A program made the position numbers and the translations under genes. From assembly GCF_902459465.1 (NCBI RefSeq), contig NC_047073.1, forward strand, positions 8,805,036 through 8,869,035: DNA of 64,000 nt. Reading direction: 5' to 3'. Below the pieces are notes generated by a model that ran no database searches, was not told where the DNA came from, and was given only the letters and a program-made list of their open reading frames with translations. This document shows positions 48,957-59,831 of the stretch, in pieces (the first letter of the stretch is position 1; every line of letters starts with the position of its first letter). The DNA comes from Asterias rubens (Eukaryota > Echinodermata > Asteroidea > Forcipulatida > Asteriidae).

Positions 48957-49320
48957 TTAAAGCCACTGGACACTATTGGTAATTGTCAAAGACCAGTCTT
49001 CTCACTTGCTGTATCTCAACACGTACATAAAATAACAAACCTGTCAAAATTTGAGCTTGATCGGTCCTCGGAGTTGTGAGATAACTATGTAAGAAAAAAA
49101 CACTCTTGTAACACGAAGTTGTGTACTTTCAAATGCTTGATTTCGAGACCTCAAGTTCTAAACTTGAGGTCTCAAAATCAAGTTCGTTGAAAATTACTTC
49201 TTTCCTCGAAAACTACTCCACTTCAGAGGGAGCCGTTTCTCACAAGGTTTTGTACTACCAAGTAAGGTTTTATGCTAATAATTCATTTGAGTAATTACCA
49301 ATAGTGTCCACTGCCTTTAA
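48957..49320. mobile_element. Family A MITE, full-length, TTAA at both edges
   Basis: TTAAAGCCACTGGACACTAT on the left and ATAGTGTCCACTGCCTTTAA on the right. The central palindrome is GATTTCGAGACCTCAAG...CTTGAGGTCTCAAAATC. 364 bp. A TTAA edge fits piggyBac- or Kolobok-type target-site use. Confidence 0.88.
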
Positions 49321-51606
49321 CTGATGGTAAATATCAAAATGATTGTATCTGGGGCAATATCAATGTTAGTGTGTTTGTCTCTATAGACATTTCATACATG
49401 TTTTAAAAAACTTCTTAAAGGCATAAAGCTAAGTTGAAAATCAATGCAACATAACTTGCTTTTTAAGTATAAAGGTTGTATTCTACAAACAGTTGTATTC
49501 TACAAACCTGTAAAATGAACTTAGCAAGTGTAAAGGAGAAACAGGGTAATAAATTGTGTTCAAGTCTTACTGAGTTTTCTTTTTGGTTCTCACGGTCGAA
49601 TTATTTATCGAAAGTTTATTTTCCTAGACGGAAGTACATGTACGTAATAGTGTGTATTGGCCTAATTCTCCCGATGTCATCAAAATTATCTCAGTTGTGC
49701 TATTTTGGGAGACAGTGTCCCTGTGCGACTATAGTGTTGTGCGTATTTAAGGTGATCGAAACGTTTAAAATTATGGGCAATAGCATCAGAAGTGTCATTT
49801 CATTTTAGGGAAAAGGGAGTCGTATAAAGAACAAAACATATCTGCAGAAGATAATTTTGTAAGTTAGATTTGACTGAATTTTAATGGTTAGCTGTTCTTG
49901 AAACAACACCTGTGTGAGCACTGTTAAGACATCCAACTTAATGGCCACACTGGCTGTTTTCATCTATACTGTCAATGGAAAATTGCTCAAAGTAATGCAA
50001 AAAGAATGAAGGGCACCAGTCTATTCAGTACAAATGCTTCATGGAAAAAGTAGGGTTTATTGGATTTTGAGATTATTCTTGGTCTTTTAACCCAATGTCT
50101 ATGTTTGAAGCTGTGTTATCCATACTTGTTAGATAATTTTTTTTAAAAGGTGTTATAAAGAAAGATCCCTGGTTGTGTACAGTTCATAGACATTTGTACA
50201 GGTTATGGTGATAATATTTGATGCATGCTGACGACATTACTTAATCAAGTGATTTCATTGAAATGTTCATATTGTATGATTTTTCTTTTTGGGTTAAATC
50301 CTGTGTATTCCGTTTTTGGTTCCCCACTAAAAAACTTCTTGTTTAGAAAAACATCTTCTGCTTTGGAAAGCTCTAAGATGTCCCCAAAACTACTCTTTGT
50401 TAAATAGTTGTTTTTAAGTTGCTGCCCCGCCCTTCGATATCGTGCCTTAAAAAAACATAAGGCTTACCGCAATTTTGTTTGTAGGATTAATTTTCATTCT
50501 ATAATTTGTTGTTTTCTTATTCTTTGTAGGGTTTAGAGAATACTTTTTTTTTTTCAAGTTTGTATAAAAAAGCAATGCAAGTCACTGCTGAAATTGGACA
50601 ATGCAAAATAATGAACGAAAACTTATAAATACTTGTATATATAATATGAGAAGTGTTAAGTGGTCATTTTTGTGTTTTCACTCTCAAAAATTGCGTATAG
50701 GTGAATATGCAATATGTTCCTTCATGTAGGGTATATACTTTTGTAAATATTATAAAGATACAAAGAAATTAACCACTCTCCTTTGGTCTTAAAGACAAAA
50801 TGTTGTGTTTCCAAACTGACCCAAAAAGCTGTCAAAAATCAAGAGTCCGGATATGTATGTTTTTTTCTTCTTCAGAATTCCATAAGGAATAAGTTGGAAC
50901 ACAAAATCAAGTTCGCTTCATATTTTAAAATATTGCATGTGCACATGTTCAGCATGCATGCATCAAACTAATTTTATAATATTAGCCAGAGGAAAATGTA
51001 AACCTTCTCACTGGAAACACAACTTTTACTTTACTTGGCCTTGGGGCTGTGTGGGAAAACACATGTTACTTTTATATAAAATCTTGGACAATCTCTTCCA
51101 CTGACAATACTTCACCTTTTCCTACCAAGTCTATGTATGGTCCCGTGTTAATATGAAACTTAAATAGAAAAGATGAACAAATTCTAACCATAATCAGCTG
51201 AGCTATTGAATCTCTTTCAGACAGTCTATTATAAAAAGAAAAACTACACATTTTTACAACTGCTAAAAAAGCATTGAGGCATCTACTTGCTAAAATTTAC
51301 TGTCAATCAGTTTTTGAAATCAATGGTTCAACTAAATCCCCAAAAATAGCCATCATATAGATTTTGATTGGTCAATGTAATGTGACGAACAGAAGGTTTA
51401 CCATTGATTGGTCAAAAGACTGTTAACAATGCTTTTCAAACTTTTTATTGATCTGCCATATTATATTGATGCTATGAGATCTTGCACCTGATTGATCGAT
51501 CTGTTACTATAATTTTTCTACTTTGATAAACTAACAGTCACAATAACTTTGATCAATTCAAACCATACCATTGTTTTTGTGCTTGAGAAGCACATGCATT
51601 TTGCAT

Positions 51607-51976
51607 TTAAAGACACTGGACACAAGACCAGTCTTCTTACTTGGTGTATCTCAACATGTACATAAAATAACAAACCTGTGAAAATTTGAGCTCGATTGAT
51701 CTTCAGAGTTGCGAGATAACTATGAAAGAAAAAAACACCATTGTCACACGAAGTTGTGTGCTTTCAGATGCTTGATTTTGAGACCTCAAATTCTAAATCT
51801 GAGGTCTCAAAATCAAATTCGTGGAAAATTACTTCTTTCTCAAAAACTTTGTCACTTCAGAGGGAGATGTTTCTCACAGTGTTTTATACTATCAACCTCT
51901 CCCCATTACTTGTTACCGAGTAAGGTTTTATGCTGATAATTATTTTGAGTAATTACCAAGTGTCCACTGCCTTTAA
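51607..51976. mobile_element. Family A MITE, full-length, TTAA at both edges
   Basis: TTAAAGACACTGGACACAAG at the left and AAGTGTCCACTGCCTTTAA at the right. Internal deletions at both termini remove the CTATTGGT core seen in other copies. Same central palindrome and orientation as the 48957 copy, about 2.3 kb away. Confidence 0.85.
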
Positions 51977-53745
51977 TAAGTACAGAAATGAGTGTACTCT
52001 TTGAATCGTTCCAAAATTTCTCACCATTACTAAATACAAAGCTCTTAAGTCAAATCTTGATTAACCTGCTGATTAATAAATGTCCGTAATACATGTATGT
52101 CTGCTTTCATTGGTGCTGCAGTGGTTATAAGAATTGTAATGTTTTGGAGGCCTAACTTTCAGGGTGTTTGGTTATAAATAGTTAGCTATAAGTCTGTCGG
52201 TTTTTTTTTTAAATAACTTATCAGAATGCCTTTTCATAAATATATGGGTGTACAGTAATGCATATTATTACATTATCAATGTGGAATATACTATTACGCT
52301 GAAATGCCCTTACCATAAAAAAAAAATTGAACTGGAAACACTAAACAAATTTGGACAAAATAAAGTGTTGCTTTGAGAACACTGAAAGCATAGTGTTTTG
52401 TTAGGAAAACTGGAAGTGTTCCATACTTTGGGAACACTTTAAGGGTTTCTTAAGTGTTCCTTAAGTCACATTTGAACACTCCCCTGTGATGAACGAGACA
52501 GCATTCACTGAGATGTATGTCTTTGTTTCTCTAACAGAGAGTTGGTACTCCTAGTTGTAAAGATGTTCCCTTTTGTTCCGGCATTTTGCGACATTAACAC
52601 CATGTAAACAGGTATTCATTCAGAACTTTAATTTATTCCCTTGGTTGAGAGTTTCTGTAAATGAGTAGGTTTGTTTATTCTCAAACCATTCATCTTTAAC
52701 AAGTATGTTTTGTTTTAAACTCTTTATCTTCCCCTTCCCCCCCCCCCCCCCCCCCCCCCGAAATCTTGAGGCATATCCTCATTGCTCAATTGTGCCTTTT
52801 TTGTTTTTAAAATCATTTTATTATTTTGATTTGAATTCGCATTTTCTTTGCATAAATATACCTTGAATTTGGTTGTGAATAGTGTGAATTCTTAGTGTGA
52901 ATTCCTGCGCTGATTTGGTTAACAGTGTGTTGGATTTGTTTGTTTTTTCATGTAGCTTTAAAGAATACAAATAATAACTATTTATTTGTTAATAACCAGA
53001 CGTTGGTTAAAGGAGTTCGCCTTTTGCAAAACTCTTTTAAGTTTCTAAATCAGAGACCTTCTTCGTCTTCTGAATAATAGGCAGTCATTGTACATACATA
53101 TATAATAAACTTATTAGTTAATGGCAATATTTTTCAACATTGTTTTCTTTTTTCCTTGTTTTTTTGTGTTAAAAGTGGAAGAGAAATCAGGTTATTGTAG
53201 AGTCATGTTGATGCTTAAGATTTCTAAACAAAGGCTATGCTTCTATATGCTTAATTGTGACCTCAATTGTGACCTCAAGGTCATTATAATCTCGTGGGGT
53301 CATCACCATGACCTCAGTTGCCAACATGACCTCAACATGAGAGCATCTTCATGGTTAATTCTTTCTATAGAAATTGTTCACATGATCTCGAGATTCATCA
53401 ATATTCAAATTTATTCGCGACTTTCTGTCGAGAAGGTGCATCACTCAAAACTGAAATTTATAAATAACCAAGCTATCATTTAGCTATCAAGAATACAGAA
53501 ATAGCATGATTATTTCTAGCTGACAACTTTTACAGTTGGACATTTTGTCGATTGGTTGTGACAGTGTGTAAAAAAAAAATGCATCTGCTGTAAAAAAATT
53601 ACTTCATTTGTTCAAGAGCTTTTAGGCCCCTGCATAAATGCCCTATTTCATTTGCTGTTTGTTGTGGTCGTAAAATGAGAACATCTTTGAAGAAAATACA
53701 CCCCAAAATTCTGCACCATCTCTTGTAAATATGCTTATAATTATA

Positions 53746-53881
53746 GGCCCTTTCAGCCCTAGATTCAGCTCAGGCTAGATTGTCGTGACTGTTTGGACAT
53801 TTTTAGCATGCTTTGCACAAACGTGCTCAGGGCTTCAGACGGCCTGAAGCTGAATCCAAAGCTGTGGTTTCGAAAGGGGCC
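53746..53881. mobile_element. MITE family D, copy 2
   Basis: GGCCCTTTCAGCCC at the left and GGTTTCGAAAGGGGCC at the right, with GATTCAGCTCAGGCTAGATT mirrored by GGCCTGAAGCTGAATCC. ATA lies immediately outside on both sides, a possible 3-bp duplication. Confidence 0.75.
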
Positions 53882-54737
53882 ATAGACTTTTTCAAACTGG
53901 CGCCATCTTGGATCAGGTTCCTTGTGCACCATAGCAGTCATAGGTACTGTTTCTATGCACAAAACAGGGGCCAGACTGATTTATCTTTGAGCCTCAGTTT
54001 TGTCATTGGTCGTAACAAAGATGGTTTTACATTGATTTATGTCTGTTAAAAATAATTTTGATAGGGGGTGGGGGTTACCTCTTATCCAAGCCTATTTTGT
54101 AAATAATAAAACATTGAATCATATCATTTAAAATATTTGGAAATGGCTTGGATTGCACTTTGTTTTGTCCTTGTTGTCTGATGATACAGATTGTGATGTC
54201 TTTAAACAGTGTAATTTCTTTCAGCAATTTTCTAAAATAAAATCGTAGAGAGAATTGTTTATCGATTATAAATACTTGTTAACCGTAATGGTGGCATTTT
54301 TAAAATCTGTTTTGTTTTCTTTCTTTTTTAAAGATCGATTGTAGACAATTGGAAAGAACTTTGTAAACAAGTCATTCTTAGCAAATTAAACGGATTGATA
54401 CTAGTATTCTGGACATTTTAATGAAGAATAAAAGTGTTTTGCCGTTGATAACAAAATTGTGTGCGTGTTAATAATTTAGTAACAGTTGTCATGTGTTTAA
54501 TTGTTGCTCACAGTCATTTGATGTCGATAACAAACATTTAGACGTTTTTGATAGACTATAATAATATGACAGAAAAGTCAAATGTTAAAAAAATTGATTT
54601 TGTTTTGAAATTGTTGCTTTGAAGGTCCCGTACAAAAGTTTCCCAAAGAGTCGACTAAGATTTTCCAGAAGTGGCCTGTGCAAAATGAAAATGTCCTTTC
54701 CTTTCCCTCGGGTCCCCAAAATATGGGGAACTTTAAC

Positions 54738-54776
54738 CCCCCCCCCCCCCGACTCACCCGGCCCCCCCCCCCCCCC
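54738..54776. repeat. Two adjacent poly-C tracts
   Basis: Two runs of more than ten C are separated by a short GACTCACCCGG spacer and followed by CCCAAAAAAA. They produce Pro- or Gly-rich spurious ORFs on both strands. Confidence 0.9.
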
Positions 54777-55960
54777 AATCCCAAAAAAATGCAAGTTGCC
54801 CCCACCAAAAAGGACAGTAGTAACCCCACCCATCCCCGACTTACTAAACCTAAACAGAGGGGGCGGGTGGGGGAGGGGGTTTCAGAAGGAGTTTGTATTC
54901 GATGATGATGCACATGCTGCATGCTGCACGACGGCGGTTCAAAAGCAGTCTCCTATCAAATTTACATCTACCTAGAAATAGAATTGTACTGTAGGAAAGG
55001 TATGTTGTTGTTTTGCTTTTTTGGTGGACAAATGGACAAAATTAAGTGTGCATTTGTCACAGTAGTCGGTTTTAGGCAAGATTTGTCAAATGGCATTTCG
55101 TCTACGGTCTTCTTGTAAGTCAAAACAAGAATGGTCCTATCCTGATTCCTGGTGTCATGTTGTTTTCAGGGTTACAGTTACACACCTACTTACTTATCCT
55201 TATTTGGTTTCTATCAAATTTGTTTACAATTAAACTCTTTCACTTCATGGTGTGTTGAAATTTTTAAAGTTTTGGTTTTACGTTGCGAGAGACAGTCCGA
55301 CAGTGCTTATAATTATATGCATGCACGACATTGGTTGGAGCAACGTCATATGTTTTCACACCTTTCATTCGTTGGTATTTTATTGAATATTCCAAAGCTA
55401 GTATGGCGTGCAAAATAAATCAAAAATATTATTCAATTACTACTTAACAAATTTAACTACTATATTAGAATCCAGAGATATCATAATCATAAGGCATGAA
55501 AGTAAAACACCCCAGCCCCCTTCTTGAAGCACACACACTTCATAACAATCCGTTTCCCCCATTTCAGACCAGTAATGTTTGGTTTCAGGAGATAAGAAAC
55601 CAATCTATGATATTTTCTCTTTAATGTAGACTTAATTATACGCTTATCAGAATTTATTACAGTATGCAGTTAATAAAACAAAAATTTGTTGTCATTTTCA
55701 CTAAAAATATTTTAATTTTTTGCCCACATTGGCACACCATAGAATCCCAAATAGTAACCACCTCACGTGAGTAAACTGCATAGCTTCTGTCACCGGTGCA
55801 GCTTGCACAATATCGCGGTAAACAGGAATCAAAGTTGGGGTTCGAAAACATATGAGGGTCGATAATGTATGACGCTACAATATATCATGGATGGAATACC
55901 TCCATTCTTTAAGTTATATTACTTACTTGTCTTACGATTGATATGAGAAATTGTTTAGGC

Positions 55961-56175
55961 TTATGCCTTAATTTGTAATCCTATCATTGATTCCGTCCAA
56001 TATGCATCAAGCTCTTTCTTGAATGTTGACACTGTTTTGGCATTTACTACTTTGTCTTGTGTGGGAGACTTTTCCAAAAGAAGTTCCTTCTTGCTGACCC
56101 AATGTTTTTGTTGAGAGTCAGCTTGTATCCTCCTCTTACCAGTTTTCAAGGTATTATTCCTTTTTCTTTGAATTG
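55961..56175 (-). mobile_element. Non-LTR retrotransposon reverse-transcriptase tail fragment
   Basis: The minus-strand frame contains LEKSPTQDKVVNAKTVSTFK and KELDAYW before a stop. This resembles the C-terminal 'VWN.LP..VV.A.SV.SFK..LD..W' tail of CR1/Jockey-type reverse transcriptases. Only the tail is present, so it is a 5'-truncated insertion with no replication capacity. Confidence 0.5.
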
Positions 56176-56327
56176 GGAAAAAAATAATGACGCGATATAT
56201 CAACCGATGCACTAATAATTATCTTCATTTGTTTATATTAAGTATGCAGACATAAATTATGGTTGAATTTTTCACACCACACACTGATAATTTTTATTGA
56301 TAACGATTTATATGTAATAAAACAAAA

Positions 56328-56460
56328 TTGTGTGGGGGTGACTCTGCCTACCCCTTTTGTGACGTCAATCGAGGCAGACTTTGCCTCGATCGAACATCGA
56401 ACACACGTACTGTAACACTGAACACACGTACCGTACTGCAAGTACATTCAAGTCCTAGTC
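56328..56460 (+). promoter_or_regulatory. CRE-containing stretch upstream of the THAP remnant
   Basis: TGACGTCA at 56360-56367, a hairpin CGAGGCAGACTTTGCCTCG right after it, and a repeated GAACACACGTAC motif. The stretch is CG-richer than its surroundings and ends 50 bp before the THAP ATG, so it may be a relic promoter. Confidence 0.35.
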
Positions 56461-56508
56461 GTGAGTTTGTACGTTTCAAAAAAGTTTTTTTCTTGCATTT
56501 TTCTGGCA

Positions 56509-56772
56509 ATGTCGACCAGGTGTATTGCTGCTGGATGCAGCAAAACCACTAAAGATGGGGTCAGTTTGCAAGTCTTTTCCAGCGCTGTGCAGCAAACACT
56601 TCGAGCCGTCCTACTTCTAGAATCCGGAATACACTACACATTTTGACACGATAAGAAAAGTTCTTTTCTAAAAGATGACGCCATCCCAACATTTTTTCAG
56701 GCTTGTGGGGAAGTCGAAGAAGGTATCTGAAAGACATCTAAAGGAGCGTTTACCTAACATGAAAAGAATCAG
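56509..56772 (+). pseudogene. Broken THAP-domain gene or exon
   Basis: The ATG at 56509 starts MSTRCIAAGCSKTTKDGVSL, the classical C-x2-4-C start of a THAP zinc finger. About 25-30 residues of the domain are then missing, and CSKHFEPSYF, the second zinc-binding pair, appears in another frame and is followed by a stop. Further on, LKDDAIPTF in another frame matches the AVPTIF end of THAP domains. A GT donor follows 56772. Frame shifts and stops make it a pseudogene. THAP domains occur both in host DNA-binding proteins and in P-element-like transposases; which this was cannot be decided. Confidence 0.7.
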
Positions 56773-57144
56773 GTATTGTTTCAACTTTGAGGGCATGTTT
56801 TTAGCTTGTGCCAATGTCACTATGTTGTGTTGGCATTGCATGCGATTCATTTTCTCGATTGACATCACGAACAGCGCCCTCTCTGGTCGGGCTTATTTTC
56901 AAATTTGTAAATAACATGGAAACTTTTTTTGTAAAACCTTAGTTAATTGTTTATCGGACTGTTTACATTGCGCACAGAGAGGTAAAAGGTTTGCCACGAT
57001 TTTAGGGACACCTATAAAACAGGACCTTGATACAATGAGAGTGGCCCCTTGTATTGGTGTTTCTAGCTGTACTAAAGAATTTCTTGCTACCGACTTTCTC
57101 CAATCCCTTGCGCAGCTTAAAGGAGATTCTTTTTTTCTCGAAAT

Positions 57145-57182
57145 TTTGACATTATCGGTCAGACCGATAAATGTCAAAACTT
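57145..57182. repeat. Short palindrome TTTTGACATTATCGGT
   Basis: TTTTGACATTATCGGTCAG is mirrored by ACCGATAAATGTCAAAA with one inserted base. It lies between the THAP remnant and the tandem repeat and could be the edge of a small transposon. Confidence 0.55.
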
Positions 57183-57257
57183 CAAAAAGGAATCTAGCGC
57201 CCCAGTCACTGAGTCTATTATGGAGGTAGAAATGAGTATACTACATAGGGGTAGCGG

Positions 57258-57371
57258 TCACTTCGGCACCTTGCAAACTCGGCACCTGCAAACTCGGCAC
57301 CTTGCAAACTCGGCACCTTTCAACCTCGGCACCTTGCAAACTCGGCACATGTGCAAATACAAACTCGGCAC
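57258..57371. repeat. Tandem 17-18 bp minisatellite (CTCGGCACCTTGCAAA)
   Basis: Five to seven copies of the unit ACTCGGCACCTTGCAA, with single-base and length variation, in a row. The plus-strand frame reads GTLQTRHLQTRH-type repeats but has no homologue I recognise. Confidence 0.9.
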
Positions 57372-57496
57372 CCAGTTGAAAAAGTTAGATTTTCACACTG
57401 CGTGGTGCCTCATTTTTATGTTAAATTTATTTAAGACCCCAGTCCCATAAAAGGCTTGATCCTGTTATAATAAGTTATTATTAATAACATCACAAA

Positions 57497-57640
57497 TAGC
57501 AGGACAGTTCTTTTCAGAACTGAGAAGTCTCCCGAACCCCATGACATCTGCTCCGCGGTAGTAGAATAAAGCAAGACAGTTCTCTAAAGAACAAACTCTA
57601 CCTGGCAAATAGACACACACATGGTGTTACCGCAAACCAA
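57497..57640. repeat. Interspersed repeat family S, copy 3
   Basis: Best-preserved copy: AGGACAGTTCTTTTCAGAAC, TGAGAAGTCTCCCGAAC, GCAAGACAGTTCTCTAAAGA and ACACATGGTGTTACCGCAAA. Contains two hairpin motifs. No tRNA-like head is seen, so its class is unknown. Confidence 0.75.
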
Positions 57641-58052
57641 ATATACAATCACAAATATTGTTGCAATATAATTATTAGGCGAAATTTGTCAAAGAAATTT
57701 TTCACAGAGATCATTTTCTGAACTACCCAAAAATGTGGAATAAGTTTACTGTACAAATTAGAGAAATGCCAGCTCACTCACTTCATTTTAAAGGCCACCA
57801 TTTCCAGCAGACTTACTAAACCATTGTCCCTCAGTACCTTACCAGCAAGTTTTGACACTACTATGTATCTAAACGACTTTTGATTGATTGATAGATTTTC
57901 AAAGCCTACTATTGTCATAGAAATAATGTTTTTTTCTTCTTTATCTGCAGATACATTTGTAAGTGATGTAACACTGATCTTCGAAGTCATCAACTACTAT
58001 GAACTTCAGACACTGATGTAAATTTGATCATTCTCCACTCACACTTTTGAAA

Positions 58053-59588
58053 ATGAATTGCAAGAAGAAGCGATTTGAATTTGTTGGTGACAATTGTAAT
58101 CAGTCTTTCTCTAATAAACACAAACTGAGAAGGCATCAAAGAGTTCACACTGGAAAGAGACCACTTGTTTGTGACATTTGTGGGAAATCATTTTCTCAAA
58201 AAGGCAATCTAAGTACTTACTCCAGAGTTCACACTGGTAAGAAACCTATTGTTTGTGACATTTGTGGAGATTTTTTCGGGGAGAAAAATAATTTAACTCA
58301 ACATCAGCGTGTCAACACTGGAGGGAAACCATTTGTTTGTGACATTTGTGGAAAAGCTTTTGCCCATAGTAAAATGCTATCCAACCATCATACAATCCAC
58401 ACTATGGAGAGACCTTTTGTTTGTGACATATGCGGAGATTCTTTCAGACGGAAAACTCATTTAAGTCAACATCAGCGTGTCCATACTGGAGAGAAACCAT
58501 TTGTTTGTGACATTTGTGGAGATTCTTTCAGGCAAAAAATAAACTTAAATTGGCATCATAGAATCCACACTGGAGAGAAACCGTTTGTTTGTAACATTTG
58601 TGGAGATTGGTTCAGACACAAATCTAGTTTAACTCAACATCAGCGTGTCCACACTGGAGAGAAACCATTCATTTGTGACATTTGTGGAAAAGCTTTTGCC
58701 CACAGACAAACGCTATCCAACCATCATAGAATCCACATTGGAGAGACACCATTTGTTTGTAAAATATGTGGACAGGCATTCTCTCGAAAAGGAAGTCTAA
58801 GTCAACACTCGACAGTTCACTCTGGAGGAGAGAAACAATTCTTGTGTGACATTTGTGGAAAAGCTTTTGCCCTTAAAAAAACGCTATCCAACCATCATAG
58901 AATCCACACTGGAGAGAAACCATTTGTTTGTGACATTTGCGGAGATTCTTTTAGACAGAAAACTGCTTTAACTCAACATCAGCGTGTCCACTCTAGAGAG
59001 AAACTGTTTGTTTGTGACATTAGTGGAGATTCTTTCGGGCAGACAAATAATTTAACTCAACATCAGCGTGTCCACACTGGAGAGAAACCATTCATTTGTG
59101 ACATTTGTGGACAGGCATTTTCTCAAAAAGGATATCTAAGTAAACACGCTACAGTTCACACTGGAAAGAAACCTTTTGTTTGTGACATTTGTGGAAAAGC
59201 TTTTGCCCATAAAAGGACCCTATCACTCCACCATAGAATCCACACTGGAGATAAAACATTCATTTGTGGTATTTGTGGACAGGCTTTTTCTCAAAAAGGA
59301 AATCTAAGTAAACACTCGACAGTTCACACTGGAGAGAAACCATTCGTTTGTGACATTTGTGGAAAACCTTTTGCCACAAAAAAATACCTATCCAGCCACC
59401 AGAGAATCCACACTGGAGAGAAACCATTCGTTTGTGACATTTGTGGAAAACCTTTTGCCACAAAAAAATACCTATCCAGCCACCAGAGAATCCACACTGG
59501 AGAGAAACCATTCGTTTGTGACATTTGTGGAAAACCTTTTGCCACAAAAAAATACCTATCCAGCCACCATAGAATCCACACTGGATAA
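58053..59588 (+). CDS. C2H2 zinc-finger protein, 18-finger array (possibly truncated)
   Basis: One open frame of 511 aa, from an ATG at 58053 to TAA. It consists almost wholly of 28-residue C2H2 fingers joined by TGEKP-type linkers, so the product would be a nuclear sequence-specific DNA-binding protein. I count 18 fingers. Fingers 1 (first Cys lost), 2 (first His to Tyr), 3 (last His to Asn) and 12 (second Cys to Ser) are degenerate; the rest keep C-x2-C-x12-H-x3-H. Fingers 16-18 are nearly identical at DNA level. No KRAB, SCAN, BTB or ZAD domain is seen. An acceptor-like TTTATCTGCAG ends at 57950, but an in-frame stop at 58014-58016 separates it from the ATG, so that segment would be 5' UTR. 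The frame ends where a deletion turns GGAGAGAAACC into GGATAAACC, and finger-like sequence continues out of frame. It may be an expressed gene or a young pseudogene. Confidence 0.8.
   Translation: MNCKKKRFEFVGDNCNQSFSNKHKLRRHQRVHTGKRPLVCDICGKSFSQKGNLSTYSRVHTGKKPIVCDICGDFFGEKNNLTQHQRVNTGGKPFVCDICGKAFAHSKMLSNHHTIHTMERPFVCDICGDSFRRKTHLSQHQRVHTGEKPFVCDICGDSFRQKINLNWHHRIHTGEKPFVCNICGDWFRHKSSLTQHQRVHTGEKPFICDICGKAFAHRQTLSNHHRIHIGETPFVCKICGQAFSRKGSLSQHSTVHSGGEKQFLCDICGKAFALKKTLSNHHRIHTGEKPFVCDICGDSFRQKTALTQHQRVHSREKLFVCDISGDSFGQTNNLTQHQRVHTGEKPFICDICGQAFSQKGYLSKHATVHTGKKPFVCDICGKAFAHKRTLSLHHRIHTGDKTFICGICGQAFSQKGNLSKHSTVHTGEKPFVCDICGKPFATKKYLSSHQRIHTGEKPFVCDICGKPFATKKYLSSHQRIHTGEKPFVCDICGKPFATKKYLSSHHRIHTG
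59341..59585 (+). repeat. Three near-identical 84-bp zinc-finger units
   Basis: Units 59341-59424, 59425-59508 and 59509-59585 (truncated) encode the same finger, CDICGKPFATKKYLSSHQRI. The only difference seen is CAG to CAT in unit 3. Recent tandem duplication or gene conversion. Confidence 0.92.
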
Positions 59589-59830
59589 ACCATTCGTTTG
59601 TGACTTTGTGGTAAGCATACTTTGTTAAAAAGCATTTCACAACCATTAACTTAAATCTTAAACATAGGCTACTGTCCACTTTTGAGAAAATCTATTTATT
59701 TGTGCTTTTTCACTTGAAGCCACTTTTGCCAAACACAAGAAACCATTTGTTTGTGACATTTCAGGGAAAGCATTCTCATAATAGCATCACCTTGATGTTG
59801 GGTTCACATTGGAGAGAAACTTTATGTATT
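59589..59830 (+). pseudogene. Decayed zinc-finger sequence downstream of the array
   Basis: After the stop the finger pattern continues in broken frames: CCATTCGTTTGTGACTTTGT, then AACCATTTGTTTGTGACATT with GGGAAAGCATTCTC, and finally TTGGAGAGAAACTTTATG. The array was once longer. Confidence 0.75.
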
Positions 59831-59831
59831 T

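Larger units (their letters stand above)
47121..56508 (+). other. Transporter 3' UTR and downstream intergenic DNA
   Basis: No coding gene is recognisable. The first AATAAA I noted after the stop is at 48813-48818; further ones occur between 49550 and 54430, so the 3' UTR length cannot be fixed. The stretch contains MITEs at 48204, 48957, 51607 and 53746, a 20-plus base poly-C run near 52739, C-tracts near 54738-54776, and a LINE tail at 55961-56212. Confidence 0.55.

Noticed and set aside
54619..54975. Pro-rich 118-aa frame and the Gly-rich frames opposite
   Set aside because: Produced by poly-C/poly-G tracts at 54738-54776.
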